Positions 7,559-16,070 of a stretch of 54,853 bases of DNA are shown here, piece by piece; positions within the stretch are counted from its first letter, which is position 1; each line of letters opens with the position of its first letter. The notes under the pieces are model-generated. The model was not told where the DNA came from. It searched no databases and saw only the letters and a program-made list of their open reading frames with translations. A program made the translations under genes and the position numbers. This DNA is from Armatimonadota bacterium (lineage in GTDB: Bacteria > Armatimonadota > Zipacnadia > UBA1398 > JAKPQA01): the NCBI GenBank assembly GCA_029547025.1, contig JAKPQA010000326.1, forward strand, positions 1 to 54,853, written 5' to 3'.

Positions 7559-8767
7559 TCATCCCTCGGTCCGGACGCGCTCGACGGCCTCCTGCAGGAC
7601 CGCGGCCACGTAGGCGTTCTGCTCCTCCGTCATGAGGGGATGGATCGGCACACAGATCATTCGGTTGGCCAGGAACTCGGTGGCCGGGAGTCTCTGCCCC
7701 TCGGTGTGTTTGCGGATGTGGGGGGACGTGTCGTAGGTGGGCGGGTTTGCCACCTCAGAGCCCACGGCGAACTCGTCGAGCATGATGGCGCGGATCCGGT
7801 CGCGCTTCTCCCCCGCCCACTCGGGGGGCACGAACACCGTGTAGAGGTAGTACGTGTGCCCACACTCCCCGGGCAGCGGCGGTAGGGTCAGCTCGGGCAC
7901 GTCTTTGAGCAGTTCGGTCCGCTCGAGGGCTCGGCGAATGCGCAGGCCGTTCATCTCATCGAGACGCCGGAGCTGGACCAGGCCTACGGCCGCTTGGACC
8001 TTGGTGAGTTTGAAGCTGCTGCCCCAGTACTCGGTCGTCCCACCCCACTGGCGCGCGGCGGTCAGCCGTTCGGCCAGCGCGTCGTTGTTGGTGGTGACCA
8101 TGCCGCCCTCGCCCAGCGTGGTCATGAGCTTCATGGTATGGAAGCTGAAGATGGTGCACCACCCGCCGGCGCCGATCCGGCCCCCCTTGTAGCCAACGCC
8201 CACGGCTCGAGCAGCGTCGCCGATGACGGGGATGGGACCGTGTTCCGGGTGCGGGTGGCACTGGCCGATCTCGACATAGTCATCGATGGGTGCCGCGCGA
8301 CCGTTCATGTGGGTCACGCAGATGGCCCGAGTGCGCGGTGTGACGCGGCGCTCAACGTCGGCGGGGTCCGCGCAGAGGGTGGCCGGATCCACCTCGCAGA
8401 GCACGAGTCTCCCGCCCGCGCCAATGATCGCGTGATGGGCGGCACGGAAGTTCATGGCGGGCGAGATGACCTCGTCGCCGGGCTGGAGATCGAGGGCCTG
8501 CATCGCTAGATCCAGCCCCACCGAGGCCGTGCTCAGTGAGATGGCGTGCTTGGCTCCGGTGTAGCGGGCGAACGCGGCCTCGAAGTCGAGGATCTCCTGG
8601 ACGATGAACCCGAAGCCCTCGCCGGTCCAGTCCATCGAGCTCCGGATCGCGGCCACCGCCGCCTCGATCTCCTCCTCGGTGTACCAGCCGCCGAGCTGCG
8701 GCTCACCACGCCAGGCGGTGGTCGGCTTAGGGTAACTAAGGGCTTGGCGCTTCTGGGCTGCGTCCAT
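7559..8767 (-). CDS. DegT/DnrJ/EryC1/StrS aminotransferase
   Basis: A 402-residue fold-type I PLP enzyme of the sugar-aminotransferase family, which usually transfers an amino group to a keto sugar on a nucleotide or cyclitol. ATG 8767 follows AAGGAA by about 8 bases. HAISLSTASVGLDLAMQAL binds the cofactor phosphate, PVIGDAARAVGVGYKG carries the PLP-facing Asp, and FSFHTMKLMTTLGEGG contains the Schiff-base lysine (about K213). The C-terminus ICVPIHPLMTEEQNAYVA is typical. All catalytic features appear intact. It is third in a leftward four-gene operon, 47 bases after the DUF1080 gene and 4 bases before the URO-D-like gene. Substrate unknown. Confidence 0.9.
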   Translation of the reverse strand: MDAAQKRQALSYPKPTTAWRGEPQLGGWYTEEEIEAAVAAIRSSMDWTGEGFGFIVQEILDFEAAFARYTGAKHAISLSTASVGLDLAMQALDLQPGDEVISPAMNFRAAHHAIIGAGGRLVLCEVDPATLCADPADVERRVTPRTRAICVTHMNGRAAPIDDYVEIGQCHPHPEHGPIPVIGDAARAVGVGYKGGRIGAGGWCTIFSFHTMKLMTTLGEGGMVTTNNDALAERLTAARQWGGTTEYWGSSFKLTKVQAAVGLVQLRRLDEMNGLRIRRALERTELLKDVPELTLPPLPGECGHTYYLYTVFVPPEWAGEKRDRIRAIMLDEFAVGSEVANPPTYDTSPHIRKHTEGQRLPATEFLANRMICVPIHPLMTEEQNAYVAAVLQEAVERVRTEG

Positions 8768-8814
8768 GGCCGGGTTCCTTTCGCGCGCGGGGGTCGGGAG
8801 GCGTTCAGGCGACG

Positions 8815-9495
8815 CTACTCTGCGGCGGTCAGGGGCCGCACCCAAATGTTGCGGTAGCGCACCGGGCAGCCATGATCCTGGAGCATCAGCGGACCGGGCT
8901 GGCTCAGGTCCTCGCGGTGCATGGCTGCCGTGGTTGGGCCAGGGATCTCGGCATACTCATGGATCCACACACCATTCTGCAGGACACTCATGCGGGCGTT
9001 CTGGACCAAGTTCGCCCCGTCGAATCGCGGGGCGTGGAACAGGATGTCGTACGTCTGCCACGTACCGGGGGGCCGGCACGCGTTCACCATGGGTACCGCC
9101 ACTCCATAGATGGCGCCACAGTCCCCAAGACCGAGCTCGAGGCCGAAGGAATCCAGCACCTGCACTTCGTACGAGCCCTGCAGGTACACTCCGCTGTTGC
9201 CCCGGGCCTGCCCGGTGGCGTCGGGCATGAGCGGAACCATGAACTCGACGTGTAGCTGGCAGTCGCCGAAGTGCTCCCGGGTGACGATGTTGCCGCCGGC
9301 CACCTCCATGGCGCCATCGACCAGCCGCCAGGAGACGGGCTCGTCCGAGTCCTGCTTGGCCCATGCCGACATGTCCGTGCCGTCGAAGAGGATGACCGCA
9401 TCGGGCGGTGGCGGAACCGGTTGCTCCCCCACGCCGACCTGAGCGCCGGCCGTGCCGGCCATGCAGACCACCGCCGCGAGCGCCCAGCGCTTCAT
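8815..9495 (-). CDS. Secreted DUF1080 (3-keto-disaccharide hydrolase-like) protein
   Basis: A 226-residue exported protein. ATG 9495 with GAGGTGG upstream gives the signal peptide MKRWALAAVVCMAGTAGA. The rest is one DUF1080 / 3-keto-disaccharide hydrolase domain (PF06439), a concanavalin-like beta-sandwich: DAVILFDGTDMSAWAKQ near residue 35, HVEFMVPLMP, GNSGVYLQGSYEVQVLDSF, the GTWQTYDILFHAPRFDG segment and the terminal PGPLMLQDHGCPVRYRNIWV. This domain is abundant in Planctomycetota, Armatimonadota and relatives, where it acts on or binds oligosaccharides outside the cytoplasm. It lies 18 bases after the DUF6599-like gene and before the DegT gene. Confidence 0.9.
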   Translation of the reverse strand: MKRWALAAVVCMAGTAGAQVGVGEQPVPPPPDAVILFDGTDMSAWAKQDSDEPVSWRLVDGAMEVAGGNIVTREHFGDCQLHVEFMVPLMPDATGQARGNSGVYLQGSYEVQVLDSFGLELGLGDCGAIYGVAVPMVNACRPPGTWQTYDILFHAPRFDGANLVQNARMSVLQNGVWIHEYAEIPGPTTAAMHREDLSQPGPLMLQDHGCPVRYRNIWVRPLTAAE

Positions 9496-9513
9496 CGGTA
9501 CCACCTCACTCCA

Positions 9514-10410
9514 TCATCGCCGCTGACCCAGCATCCGCAGCGTCTCTCGGAGCGCCTCGGGCGCTCCGGCGGTGCCTTCGGGGTCCACCGACCCCACGAT
9601 GAACTTACCCAACCGGACCACACAGATCGTACCGAAGTACGGCCGTTTCGCCCGGAACGCCTCGTCGCCCAAGCCCGGCACATCCTCGATGGACTTCTCG
9701 CCTTGGCGTACGGCCGACATGGCCACCACAGCATCCGCGGGCCTGAGTAGGAACAGCGTCACAGGGCGATCACTCGGGCTGTACTTGGCCTGACGGACGT
9801 CGGACAGGCACTCATACCCGAGGTAGTCCTTGTGCGTGAACCCCGCGCTGTGCGGCCGCATGCCCTGCTTGGGCAGGGGAGCCACCAACCCGGCCCCATC
9901 GGCTCGGCCCGGGATGGCTCGGAGGAGGCTGTGAGCGAGGCGCCGCACCAGCCCGTCCTCGTCCTCGGCTGCCTTCCGGCGCCGATCGATCCGGACGTAG
10001 AATGGACCCTTCCATGCAAAGATCCGGGCGGGGAACACGGCCGCCTCCCCGCCCTCGATCGTCTCATACTGCGTGTTAGGCGCCCGGTGTTGTTGGGCGA
10101 AGATGCCCAGGGCGTGTTCCGGCTTCCCCATGTCGTAGACCTCGACATCGAGGCCGTCCTTGTCCTTCTCAAACAGGACGTTGGCCATGGCGACCAGGTC
10201 AAAGGCCAGGTAGGCCTGGTCCTGACCGTCAATCTTCTCATAGACGTTGTCGGGGCCGTAGACGTGAAGATCGGCGACGGCCCAGCCCTCGGGGCCCGCC
10301 AGACCTCTTGCCACATCCTCGGCCGAGGGCCGATCCGGGGGCCCGTCCGCCCACGCCATCGCGCACGCCGTTAGCACCGCGGCGGCCGCCGAAATGGATG
10401 GTCGCACCAC
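9514..10410 (-). CDS. Secreted DUF6599-like protein
   Basis: A 298-residue exported protein with a GTG start at 10410, 7 bases after GGGAGGTGA. The N-terminus (RPSISAAAAVLTACAMAWA) is a signal peptide. The mature part contains YGPDNVYEKIDGQDQAYLAF, then VEVYDMGKPEHALGIFAQQ and PARIFAWKGPFYVRI. These match the layout of the uncharacterised DUF6599 family as I remember it (an N-Y-x-I-G-x-x-Y-L motif followed by an ALGI motif). No catalytic residues are known. It is the first gene of the leftward operon with DUF1080, DegT and URO-D, and is divergent from the glycosidase-like gene at 10623. The family call is from memory. Confidence 0.7.
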   Translation of the reverse strand: MVRPSISAAAAVLTACAMAWADGPPDRPSAEDVARGLAGPEGWAVADLHVYGPDNVYEKIDGQDQAYLAFDLVAMANVLFEKDKDGLDVEVYDMGKPEHALGIFAQQHRAPNTQYETIEGGEAAVFPARIFAWKGPFYVRIDRRRKAAEDEDGLVRRLAHSLLRAIPGRADGAGLVAPLPKQGMRPHSAGFTHKDYLGYECLSDVRQAKYSPSDRPVTLFLLRPADAVVAMSAVRQGEKSIEDVPGLGDEAFRAKRPYFGTICVVRLGKFIVGSVDPEGTAGAPEALRETLRMLGQRR

Positions 10411-10622
10411 GGGTCACCTCCCGCCCCAGTATTCCGGGTGGGAGGTTCTGCTAACCCAGCGGGAGACCCTTCGCGGGCGGGGAATGTCGTCGTAGCCTGC
10501 GCGCTACCCGCATGCGCCGACGAGGCGGGGTGTCGTGGAAGGTCAGGCCGGGTCCGCCCGTGGAAGGGCATGATCTGATTCCCCATCTGAGCGCGCTCCG
10601 GCGCGAGACGAGGAGGTCCATC

Positions 10623-13442
10623 ATGGCCTGGCGGCTGGCACTCGTCCTCTTGGCGGCCGCGGTGGGTACGGCCTCGGGTGCCGAGCCCATCCGGATTGCC
10701 CTGGACCGCTGCACCGTCGAGTGGTCTGAGGCCGACGGCGTGTCGGTGTTGTACGACGACCAGCTCGTTCTCGGCGGTGATCCTCAGCCGGTATACCCCC
10801 ACCCGCCCGACTGGTCTTGGGGTTACCGGCCCGCCGCGCCCGTAACCGCCGCCCTGGAGCGCCGCGGTGACACGCAAGTGCTCCGACTGCAGTGCGCCGA
10901 CGCGAAGGTCCGCTGGACGCAGACGGTGACGGCCGGTCCTGGCGATCGTGTCCGGGTCGCCTACTCCTACCGGCAGCTGGCCTGGGATGAGGCCGTCAGT
11001 GTCCAGGTCTGCCTCTTCCGGCCAGCACCCTCATGGCTTGCGGGAGCCGAGTTCCACGCGACAGGGCCAGGAGGCAAGGCCTCCGGGCGCATCCCGGACG
11101 ACTACGAAAGCCCTCATCCGTTCGGCGCGGCCACGCGCGCTGAACTGCTGGGGCCCTCCATGGGCCTCACCCTCGAGGCCAGTCGCCCCCTGATGCTGTT
11201 CGACTACCCGGCCCGGAACCACTTCTGGCTCGGATGTGACGAGCCCCTGCCCCGGGGCGAGGAACGGGGCTGGTCCGCCGACCTGGCATTCGAGGGAAGG
11301 GCGATCGTTGTGCGCGGCGTGCGCCTGGAGGGCTTCCGCCTGCCATCGCACACCGATGGTGAGCGACTGGGCTGCCTGGTGCGACTGGGGCGGGAGGCGG
11401 AGGGCCCCGGGGCGGTCACCTGTCGACTTGTCGAGCAGGCTGGAGAGCCCGTCCGTCTGGCAGAACAGGTGGTTGCATTGAGCCGCGAGACGCAGGCCGT
11501 TCCCCTTGCGGCCGACGTTGGACGCCCGGGCAAGCACCGCGTGCGACTGGAGCTTCTTCTCGGGACGGAGGTGGTCTACACGTCGACACCCGTCGCGGTC
11601 GAGGTACCACGCGTGATGATGATTGCTCCGGGCCGGAGCCCCTACATGGCCGAGACCCGGGGCGAGGCACTGGTGCGGCTGGTCGGCGCCATCGAAGGCG
11701 ACCTGCGCGTCGCTGTCGAGGGCCCCGGCGGTCCGCTGCACGGTGGACCCATCCGTGTGGGGGAGACGGTCGCTGTTCCGCTCGATCTTGGCGCCTTCCC
11801 TCCTGGGCACAGTGAGCTCAGCGCGACGCTATACCGGGGTACCGTGCGGTTGGGGAGCGCGCGCTGTGACTTGTACCGGCTCCCGCCCAAGGATGGGGCT
11901 GTTGTGATCGACAACCGCAGCCATGGCCTCGTCTGTGGCGGCCTGCCGTTCATCCCGGTGGGGATGTACACCGATTTCGGCATCGCGCGGAGACTCGCCG
12001 AGGTCGAGGCGCCCTATGGGTTCACCGTGATCGGTCCCTACATGTCCCCTGACATCGCCGAACGGAGGCAGATGAGGGACCAGGTGAGGGCCCTGTTCGA
12101 CCGCTGCGCGGCGCTGGGGATGTACGTCCACTTCGACATCCGGGCGGCCTCGCGGCCGCCGCAGACCGAGGAGACATGGGCATGGCTCGAGGAGGAGATC
12201 ACGGCTTTCAGGGATCACCCGGCCCTGCTGGCCTACTACCTGGCTGACGAGCCCGAGCTGGGCTGGGCCAAGCCCGAGAACACGACGGAGGCCTATCGGA
12301 GGATCAAGGAGCTCGACCCTTACCATCCGGTGACCATGGTCTTCTGCCAGTCTGGTGCGGCAGCCGAGTACGCCGATGGCATGGATCTGATCATGACCGA
12401 TCCCTACCCCATCCCAAACGGGCCGATCACGCAAGTGGTCGATTTCTGCGAGCGCATCCGCACGGACACACTGGATGTGAAGCCGTTGTGGCTGGTGCCT
12501 CAGGCGTTCGGGGGCGGCGAGTGGTGGGCTCGGGAGCCCTCGCGCCAGGAAGAGCGCGCGATGGTGTACCTTGGCCTCGTGCACGGCGTCCGGGGCGTGC
12601 AGTTCTTCGTCCGCCGGCCGCCCGTGGGCAATCCGACCTCGCCGGATCTATGGAGCGAGTGCCGTCGGCTGGCGCTCGAGATCGGCCAGCTCACACCGGC
12701 CCTCGCCAGCGACGAGCAAGCCCCGGTGGCGAGGTGTGACGTGTCGACGGTTCACCTGCGCGCTCTGCGCAGGGGTGCGGATGTGACCCTACTGGCCGTG
12801 AACCAGCATAGCCAGCCGTCGCCGGTGCGGTTTGAGCTGGACCCGCCAGTCTCGGGCACCGTGGACGTCCTGTTCGAGAACCGCTCGGTGATGGCAGAGC
12901 ATGGGACCTGGACGGACACGATCGAGGGCTTCGGCACCCGTGTGTACCGGATCTCCGTGAACCAGCCCGAGCCCGCACTGGCCGCCATGGAGCCCGCCAA
13001 CCTCATTGCGAACCCGAGTTTCGAGGACGCGCACAACGTCGGCACACCCGACGGCGCCTACATCAGCCTGAGCGGCGACCCTGGTGCCACGTGGTTCGTG
13101 GATCCGCGTCTCGCGGCCCATGGCCGGCAGTCATTGCGGCTCAGTGCGCCGGCGGATGGCCAGGGGCTCACGCTTCGGTTGTACCCGGTGACGCTGGAGA
13201 AGGGGAAGCGGTACCGGCTGTCGGTCTGGGCCCGAGGTGACCGTCCGGGGCAGCGCTTCTCGCTGACGGTCGACGCTGTGGACGCGGCGTTGGGCACGCA
13301 CGAGCTGGCGACGGACTGGCAGCAGACAGTCGTCGAGTTCGCGGCATCCGAGGCGGCGGGCGAGCGCGTCTACCCGAGACTGGAGCTGCTTACCGCGGGG
13401 AAAGCGTGGTTCGATCTCGTGCAGCTGTGCGAGATGGAGTAG
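10623..13442 (+). CDS. Large secreted glycoside hydrolase-like TIM-barrel protein (DEP type)
   Basis: A 939-residue exported protein. ATG 10623 follows GAGGAGG by 6 bases and gives a signal peptide (MAWRLALVLLAAAVGTASGA). Residues 20-420 look all-beta (beta-sandwich domains). From about 430 to 720 there is a TIM barrel: GYRP-type strands lead to YVHFDIRAASRPP, YYLADEPELGW (about 537-547, likely catalytic carboxylate on strand 4), DLIMTDPYPIPNGP, LWLVPQAFGGGEWWA and VRGVQFFVRRPP. A C-terminal region from about 795 (NLIANPSFED) resembles a CBM4/9-like carbohydrate-binding domain. The DEP motif replaces the NEP of ordinary clan GH-A enzymes. I cannot place it in a numbered GH family. Substrate unknown; location periplasmic or extracellular. 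Confidence 0.75.
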   Translation: MAWRLALVLLAAAVGTASGAEPIRIALDRCTVEWSEADGVSVLYDDQLVLGGDPQPVYPHPPDWSWGYRPAAPVTAALERRGDTQVLRLQCADAKVRWTQTVTAGPGDRVRVAYSYRQLAWDEAVSVQVCLFRPAPSWLAGAEFHATGPGGKASGRIPDDYESPHPFGAATRAELLGPSMGLTLEASRPLMLFDYPARNHFWLGCDEPLPRGEERGWSADLAFEGRAIVVRGVRLEGFRLPSHTDGERLGCLVRLGREAEGPGAVTCRLVEQAGEPVRLAEQVVALSRETQAVPLAADVGRPGKHRVRLELLLGTEVVYTSTPVAVEVPRVMMIAPGRSPYMAETRGEALVRLVGAIEGDLRVAVEGPGGPLHGGPIRVGETVAVPLDLGAFPPGHSELSATLYRGTVRLGSARCDLYRLPPKDGAVVIDNRSHGLVCGGLPFIPVGMYTDFGIARRLAEVEAPYGFTVIGPYMSPDIAERRQMRDQVRALFDRCAALGMYVHFDIRAASRPPQTEETWAWLEEEITAFRDHPALLAYYLADEPELGWAKPENTTEAYRRIKELDPYHPVTMVFCQSGAAAEYADGMDLIMTDPYPIPNGPITQVVDFCERIRTDTLDVKPLWLVPQAFGGGEWWAREPSRQEERAMVYLGLVHGVRGVQFFVRRPPVGNPTSPDLWSECRRLALEIGQLTPALASDEQAPVARCDVSTVHLRALRRGADVTLLAVNQHSQPSPVRFELDPPVSGTVDVLFENRSVMAEHGTWTDTIEGFGTRVYRISVNQPEPALAAMEPANLIANPSFEDAHNVGTPDGAYISLSGDPGATWFVDPRLAAHGRQSLRLSAPADGQGLTLRLYPVTLEKGKRYRLSVWARGDRPGQRFSLTVDAVDAALGTHELATDWQQTVVEFAASEAAGERVYPRLELLTAGKAWFDLVQLCEME

Positions 13443-13523
13443 AGTGGTTGTCGAATGATGAGAGACAGCGTGTGGTTTTCCCAAGACGCCGGACTGGTGG
13501 GTGCCGTCATGCTGGGTGGGGGA

Positions 13524-13547
13524 GGTGGCCCAGGGCCAACCGCCACC
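13524..13547 (+). other. Small hairpin in the leader of the lipoprotein gene
   Basis: GGTGGC (13524-13529) pairs with GCCACC (13542-13547). A second imperfect stem of 8 bp with one G-U pair (GTTGCGAC with GTCGCGAC, about 13552-13583) follows before the ribosome site AGGAGG. The 160-base gap between the glycosidase stop (13442) and the lipoprotein start (13603) thus carries a structured leader but no gene. A function is not shown. Confidence 0.3.
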
Positions 13548-13602
13548 CCTGTTGCGACCGGCTTCGCGGGGCCCGTCGCGACCTACGCTCCAGGAGGAAG
13601 TG

Positions 13603-15456
13603 ATGCCGGTGCGGACACATGTGAGGGGCGTTCGCGGGATCGTCACGGTGTGCGGCCTTGCCGCGTCGATCGCGCTGTCGGGCTGTGGATCGAACGGCGG
13701 GGGAGGCCGCACGGACGTCGACGCGGTGGTGCGAGCCTGGGCGGAGTCCCTACAGAAGCAGGATATCACCACTTATCAAAGGTTGGCGGCCGCCAACTAC
13801 AGCTATGACGGCGCCGCGGCCGCAACAGAGGATGGCGATTCGTCCGGCCTGAGTGCCCCGGCATTCATGACGGACGGCGTCGGGACGACAACCACGGAGA
13901 TCATTCCACCCATCGAGGAGATATCCCCCACCCATGTGCGCGTCCGTGTGCGCGTGCAGTTCGTCGGGACGATGGCTAACTGGTTCTATGGCGGTGGGTA
14001 CGTCGTGGACGGCGGGCTGCTGCCGACGACGGATGCCGCCAATGGGGCTTCGCCGCCCGGTGACTTGGGCGATGCCGGAGGCGAGCAGCCGACATCGACG
14101 CCGCCCAATGGGTTCGCAACGCCTGGGTTCGGGGGGACGACCCGGCCGCTGGCGAACGGCTCTCGCGGGCAGGCCGCGAGCCACCGAGGGGTGTCGCTCC
14201 GCCAGTTCGGCGAGCAGGTCTCCTACACAGCCGTGGTGGTACTCGACCTCGAGCAGATCACGGGTGCATGGTTCATTGTCGCCCAACGGGTCGAGTCCTC
14301 CATCACGCTGATTGGGCAGGTGCTATCGGCCCCGATCATCGACCAGGTGCTGGTGAACGGGTCGGAGTCCGCCACGGCGCGCCCCGGGACTGATGTGACC
14401 GTCAGCGGCACGGCGAGGAATGTCACCGACCGAGGCGTTGGAGCCCGCATCGGCTACAAGTACGGGTGGATACCGATCGAGGGCAGTGCCTTCAGCGGGA
14501 CGCTGAGGGCTCCGCGCGTGGCCGGAGCCTATGTGGCTGAGGTCACCGCCACGAGCTGGTCGTACGGCGGTGGCTGGGCGATGGCGACGCGCAGCGTCGA
14601 GGTCACCCTCGCGGGCGAACCCGATCCGTCGTACACGTTCAGGGTGGGCCAGGGCGTCGAACTCGATGCCTCGGCCCGGGAGACCCTGGACCGGTACATC
14701 GCCGGCGTGCGTGACGCCACCTGGTGGGGTGACGGGGGCGCGGCCGCCAGTGCACTGCAGGCCATCGACCCCGGCTACAGCTACAACGGGACCGACGCCC
14801 ACGGTGCCCTATGGGCTTCAGGTATCGGCTCGGCTGAGGACACCACTCTCGCGGTCACGGCGTCGTCGGCCGCCCTGAGCCAGGGGGCCTATGCAGTCAT
14901 GCTCGACGCCATTCAGGACAGCACATGGACCTATCCGGCCTATGACGGGGGCGATGTCGCGCCCCTCTCCGCCGAGGAGGACACCGACGGCGATCCGAGC
15001 CTCATCGATGATGCAGACGAGCCGGTCGATGCGCCGGATCGGGGCATGGGATGTTCTCCGTATTGGTATGGTAATCGCCATATGAGATTGCTCTTCGAGC
15101 TCAACCCCCAGACCTGGAAGATCACGGCCATTCGGGTCGTATTGGCCTGGGGTGGCGAGGACGACGCGCCGGCGCCAACGGCGAACCTGACGGTCAACGG
15201 AGCGGAGACGGCCACGGTGGCACCGGGAGTGCCGGTCACGATCGCCGGCGACCTCGGCGGTTCTGTCATTGAAGGAGCGAGTGTGTCCCTGGGGTGGCAG
15301 GGCGAGTGGGTTGAGGCGGCCGGCCAGAGTTTCTCACTCAGCATCCCGGCCCCCGAAGAGCCAGGGCGATGGGTGGCCACGGCCTATGTGTGGGGCAGTG
15401 CCTATGGCCAGGAAGTGACCATTAGCCGCGAGATCGTGGTTGCCAGCACGCCGTAG
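13603..15456 (+). CDS. Lipoprotein with two repeated Ig-like/accessory units
   Basis: A 617-residue protein with ATG 13603, 5 bases after AGGAGG. The N-terminus contains a lipobox LSGC with Cys28, so it should be lipid-anchored. The mature protein is built twice from the same plan. A helical-plus-beta unit (about 36-235, containing AANYSYDGAAAA) is followed by an Ig-like beta-sandwich (about 241-342, DQVLVNGSESATARPGTDVT). Then a second unit (about 345-515, GYSYNGTDAHGAL) and a second sandwich (about 523-617, ANLTVNGAETATVAPGVPVT) repeat the order. The shared VNG-x-E-x-AT-x-x-PG motif proves the sandwich repeat. It probably displays binding domains at the envelope. No enzyme motif is seen. 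A strong hairpin follows the stop. Confidence 0.75.
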   Translation: MPVRTHVRGVRGIVTVCGLAASIALSGCGSNGGGGRTDVDAVVRAWAESLQKQDITTYQRLAAANYSYDGAAAATEDGDSSGLSAPAFMTDGVGTTTTEIIPPIEEISPTHVRVRVRVQFVGTMANWFYGGGYVVDGGLLPTTDAANGASPPGDLGDAGGEQPTSTPPNGFATPGFGGTTRPLANGSRGQAASHRGVSLRQFGEQVSYTAVVVLDLEQITGAWFIVAQRVESSITLIGQVLSAPIIDQVLVNGSESATARPGTDVTVSGTARNVTDRGVGARIGYKYGWIPIEGSAFSGTLRAPRVAGAYVAEVTATSWSYGGGWAMATRSVEVTLAGEPDPSYTFRVGQGVELDASARETLDRYIAGVRDATWWGDGGAAASALQAIDPGYSYNGTDAHGALWASGIGSAEDTTLAVTASSAALSQGAYAVMLDAIQDSTWTYPAYDGGDVAPLSAEEDTDGDPSLIDDADEPVDAPDRGMGCSPYWYGNRHMRLLFELNPQTWKITAIRVVLAWGGEDDAPAPTANLTVNGAETATVAPGVPVTIAGDLGGSVIEGASVSLGWQGEWVEAAGQSFSLSIPAPEEPGRWVATAYVWGSAYGQEVTISREIVVASTP

Positions 15457-15484
15457 TCAGGGCGCGTGGTCAGGAGTGCCCCAA

Positions 15485-15511
15485 GGAGGGACGCCTCGGT
15501 GGCGTCCCTCC
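15485..15511 (+). terminator. Strong terminator-like hairpin after the lipoprotein gene
   Basis: A perfect 11-bp stem (GGAGGGACGCC at 15485-15495 with its complement at 15501-15511) encloses the 5-base loop TCGGT. It lies 28 bases after the lipoprotein stop codon and is followed by GTCCGTTTGG, a weak U-rich stretch. It most likely ends the rightward transcript. Confidence 0.7.
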
Positions 15512-15517
15512 GTCCGT

Positions 15518-15547
15518 TTGGGTCGCGAGCTCCCCTTCGGCTATACT
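15518..15547 (+). promoter_or_regulatory. Candidate sigma-70-type promoter for the small Cys4 protein gene
   Basis: TTGGGT (15518-15523) and TATACT (15542-15547) are separated by 18 bases. They sit directly after the terminator hairpin and 45 bases before the ATG at 15592. The -10 box is good and the -35 box is partial. Confidence 0.4.
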
Positions 15548-15591
15548 GAGGTCCAGTGCAGTTCCGACCCACCGCGGGTGAGAGAGTCGAC

Positions 15592-15885
15592 ATGGTCTGG
15601 TGCCGTAAGTACCGCAAGAAGATTGCCGAGTTCAGGTGCGAGACGTGCTCGGATGCCGTCAAGGTGCAGAATCAGCATCTGTGCGGCCGGCCATTCGAGT
15701 CGCCCGTTGAGGCGGAGCCGGCCAAGGCCCGCCCGAAGCGGGCGGCGGAGGCCGAGGGCGAGGCTGCGGCACGTCGTCACGGGCGCCGGCGCCGCGGGCG
15801 AGTGGTGCGTATGAGAGAGAAGCGTTCGGCGTCCGGCCGCAAGCCCGGGGCTGCCCCACCTCAGAATCCTGGATCGGCCTCCTGA
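15592..15885 (+). CDS. Small Cys4 (zinc-ribbon-like) protein with basic tail
   Basis: A 97-residue protein from ATG 15592; an in-frame ATG at 15556 is less likely because it lacks a ribosome site and precedes the Cys region. Cysteines 4, 16, 19 and 31 form a symmetric C-X11-C-X2-C-X11-C pattern that could bind one zinc. The first 32 residues (MVWCRKYRKKIAEFRCETC...) are basic. The rest is an Ala/Glu then Arg/Lys-rich low-complexity tail (RRHGRRRRGRVVR). Third codon positions are GC-rich, supporting real coding. It lies alone after a terminator, with its own candidate promoter. Nucleic-acid binding is plausible, but I recognise no family. Confidence 0.5.
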   Translation: MVWCRKYRKKIAEFRCETCSDAVKVQNQHLCGRPFESPVEAEPAKARPKRAAEAEGEAAARRHGRRRRGRVVRMREKRSASGRKPGAAPPQNPGSAS

Positions 15886-16070
15886 TGCCCTGAATGTAAA
15901 AACTACGCCAAGTAGCAGGACCCCCTCCAACCCGCCAGTACGTAGCATTGAATCGGTGTGTGCGGGTGATGGCCCCCGGGCCTGGTTGCCGCCATAGCTC
16001 CGGCTAGCGCCCAGTCCGATTCTCGGGTTCGTCAGCACCGGGCCCATAGGGCCGGTCGTGGGGACGGGTC

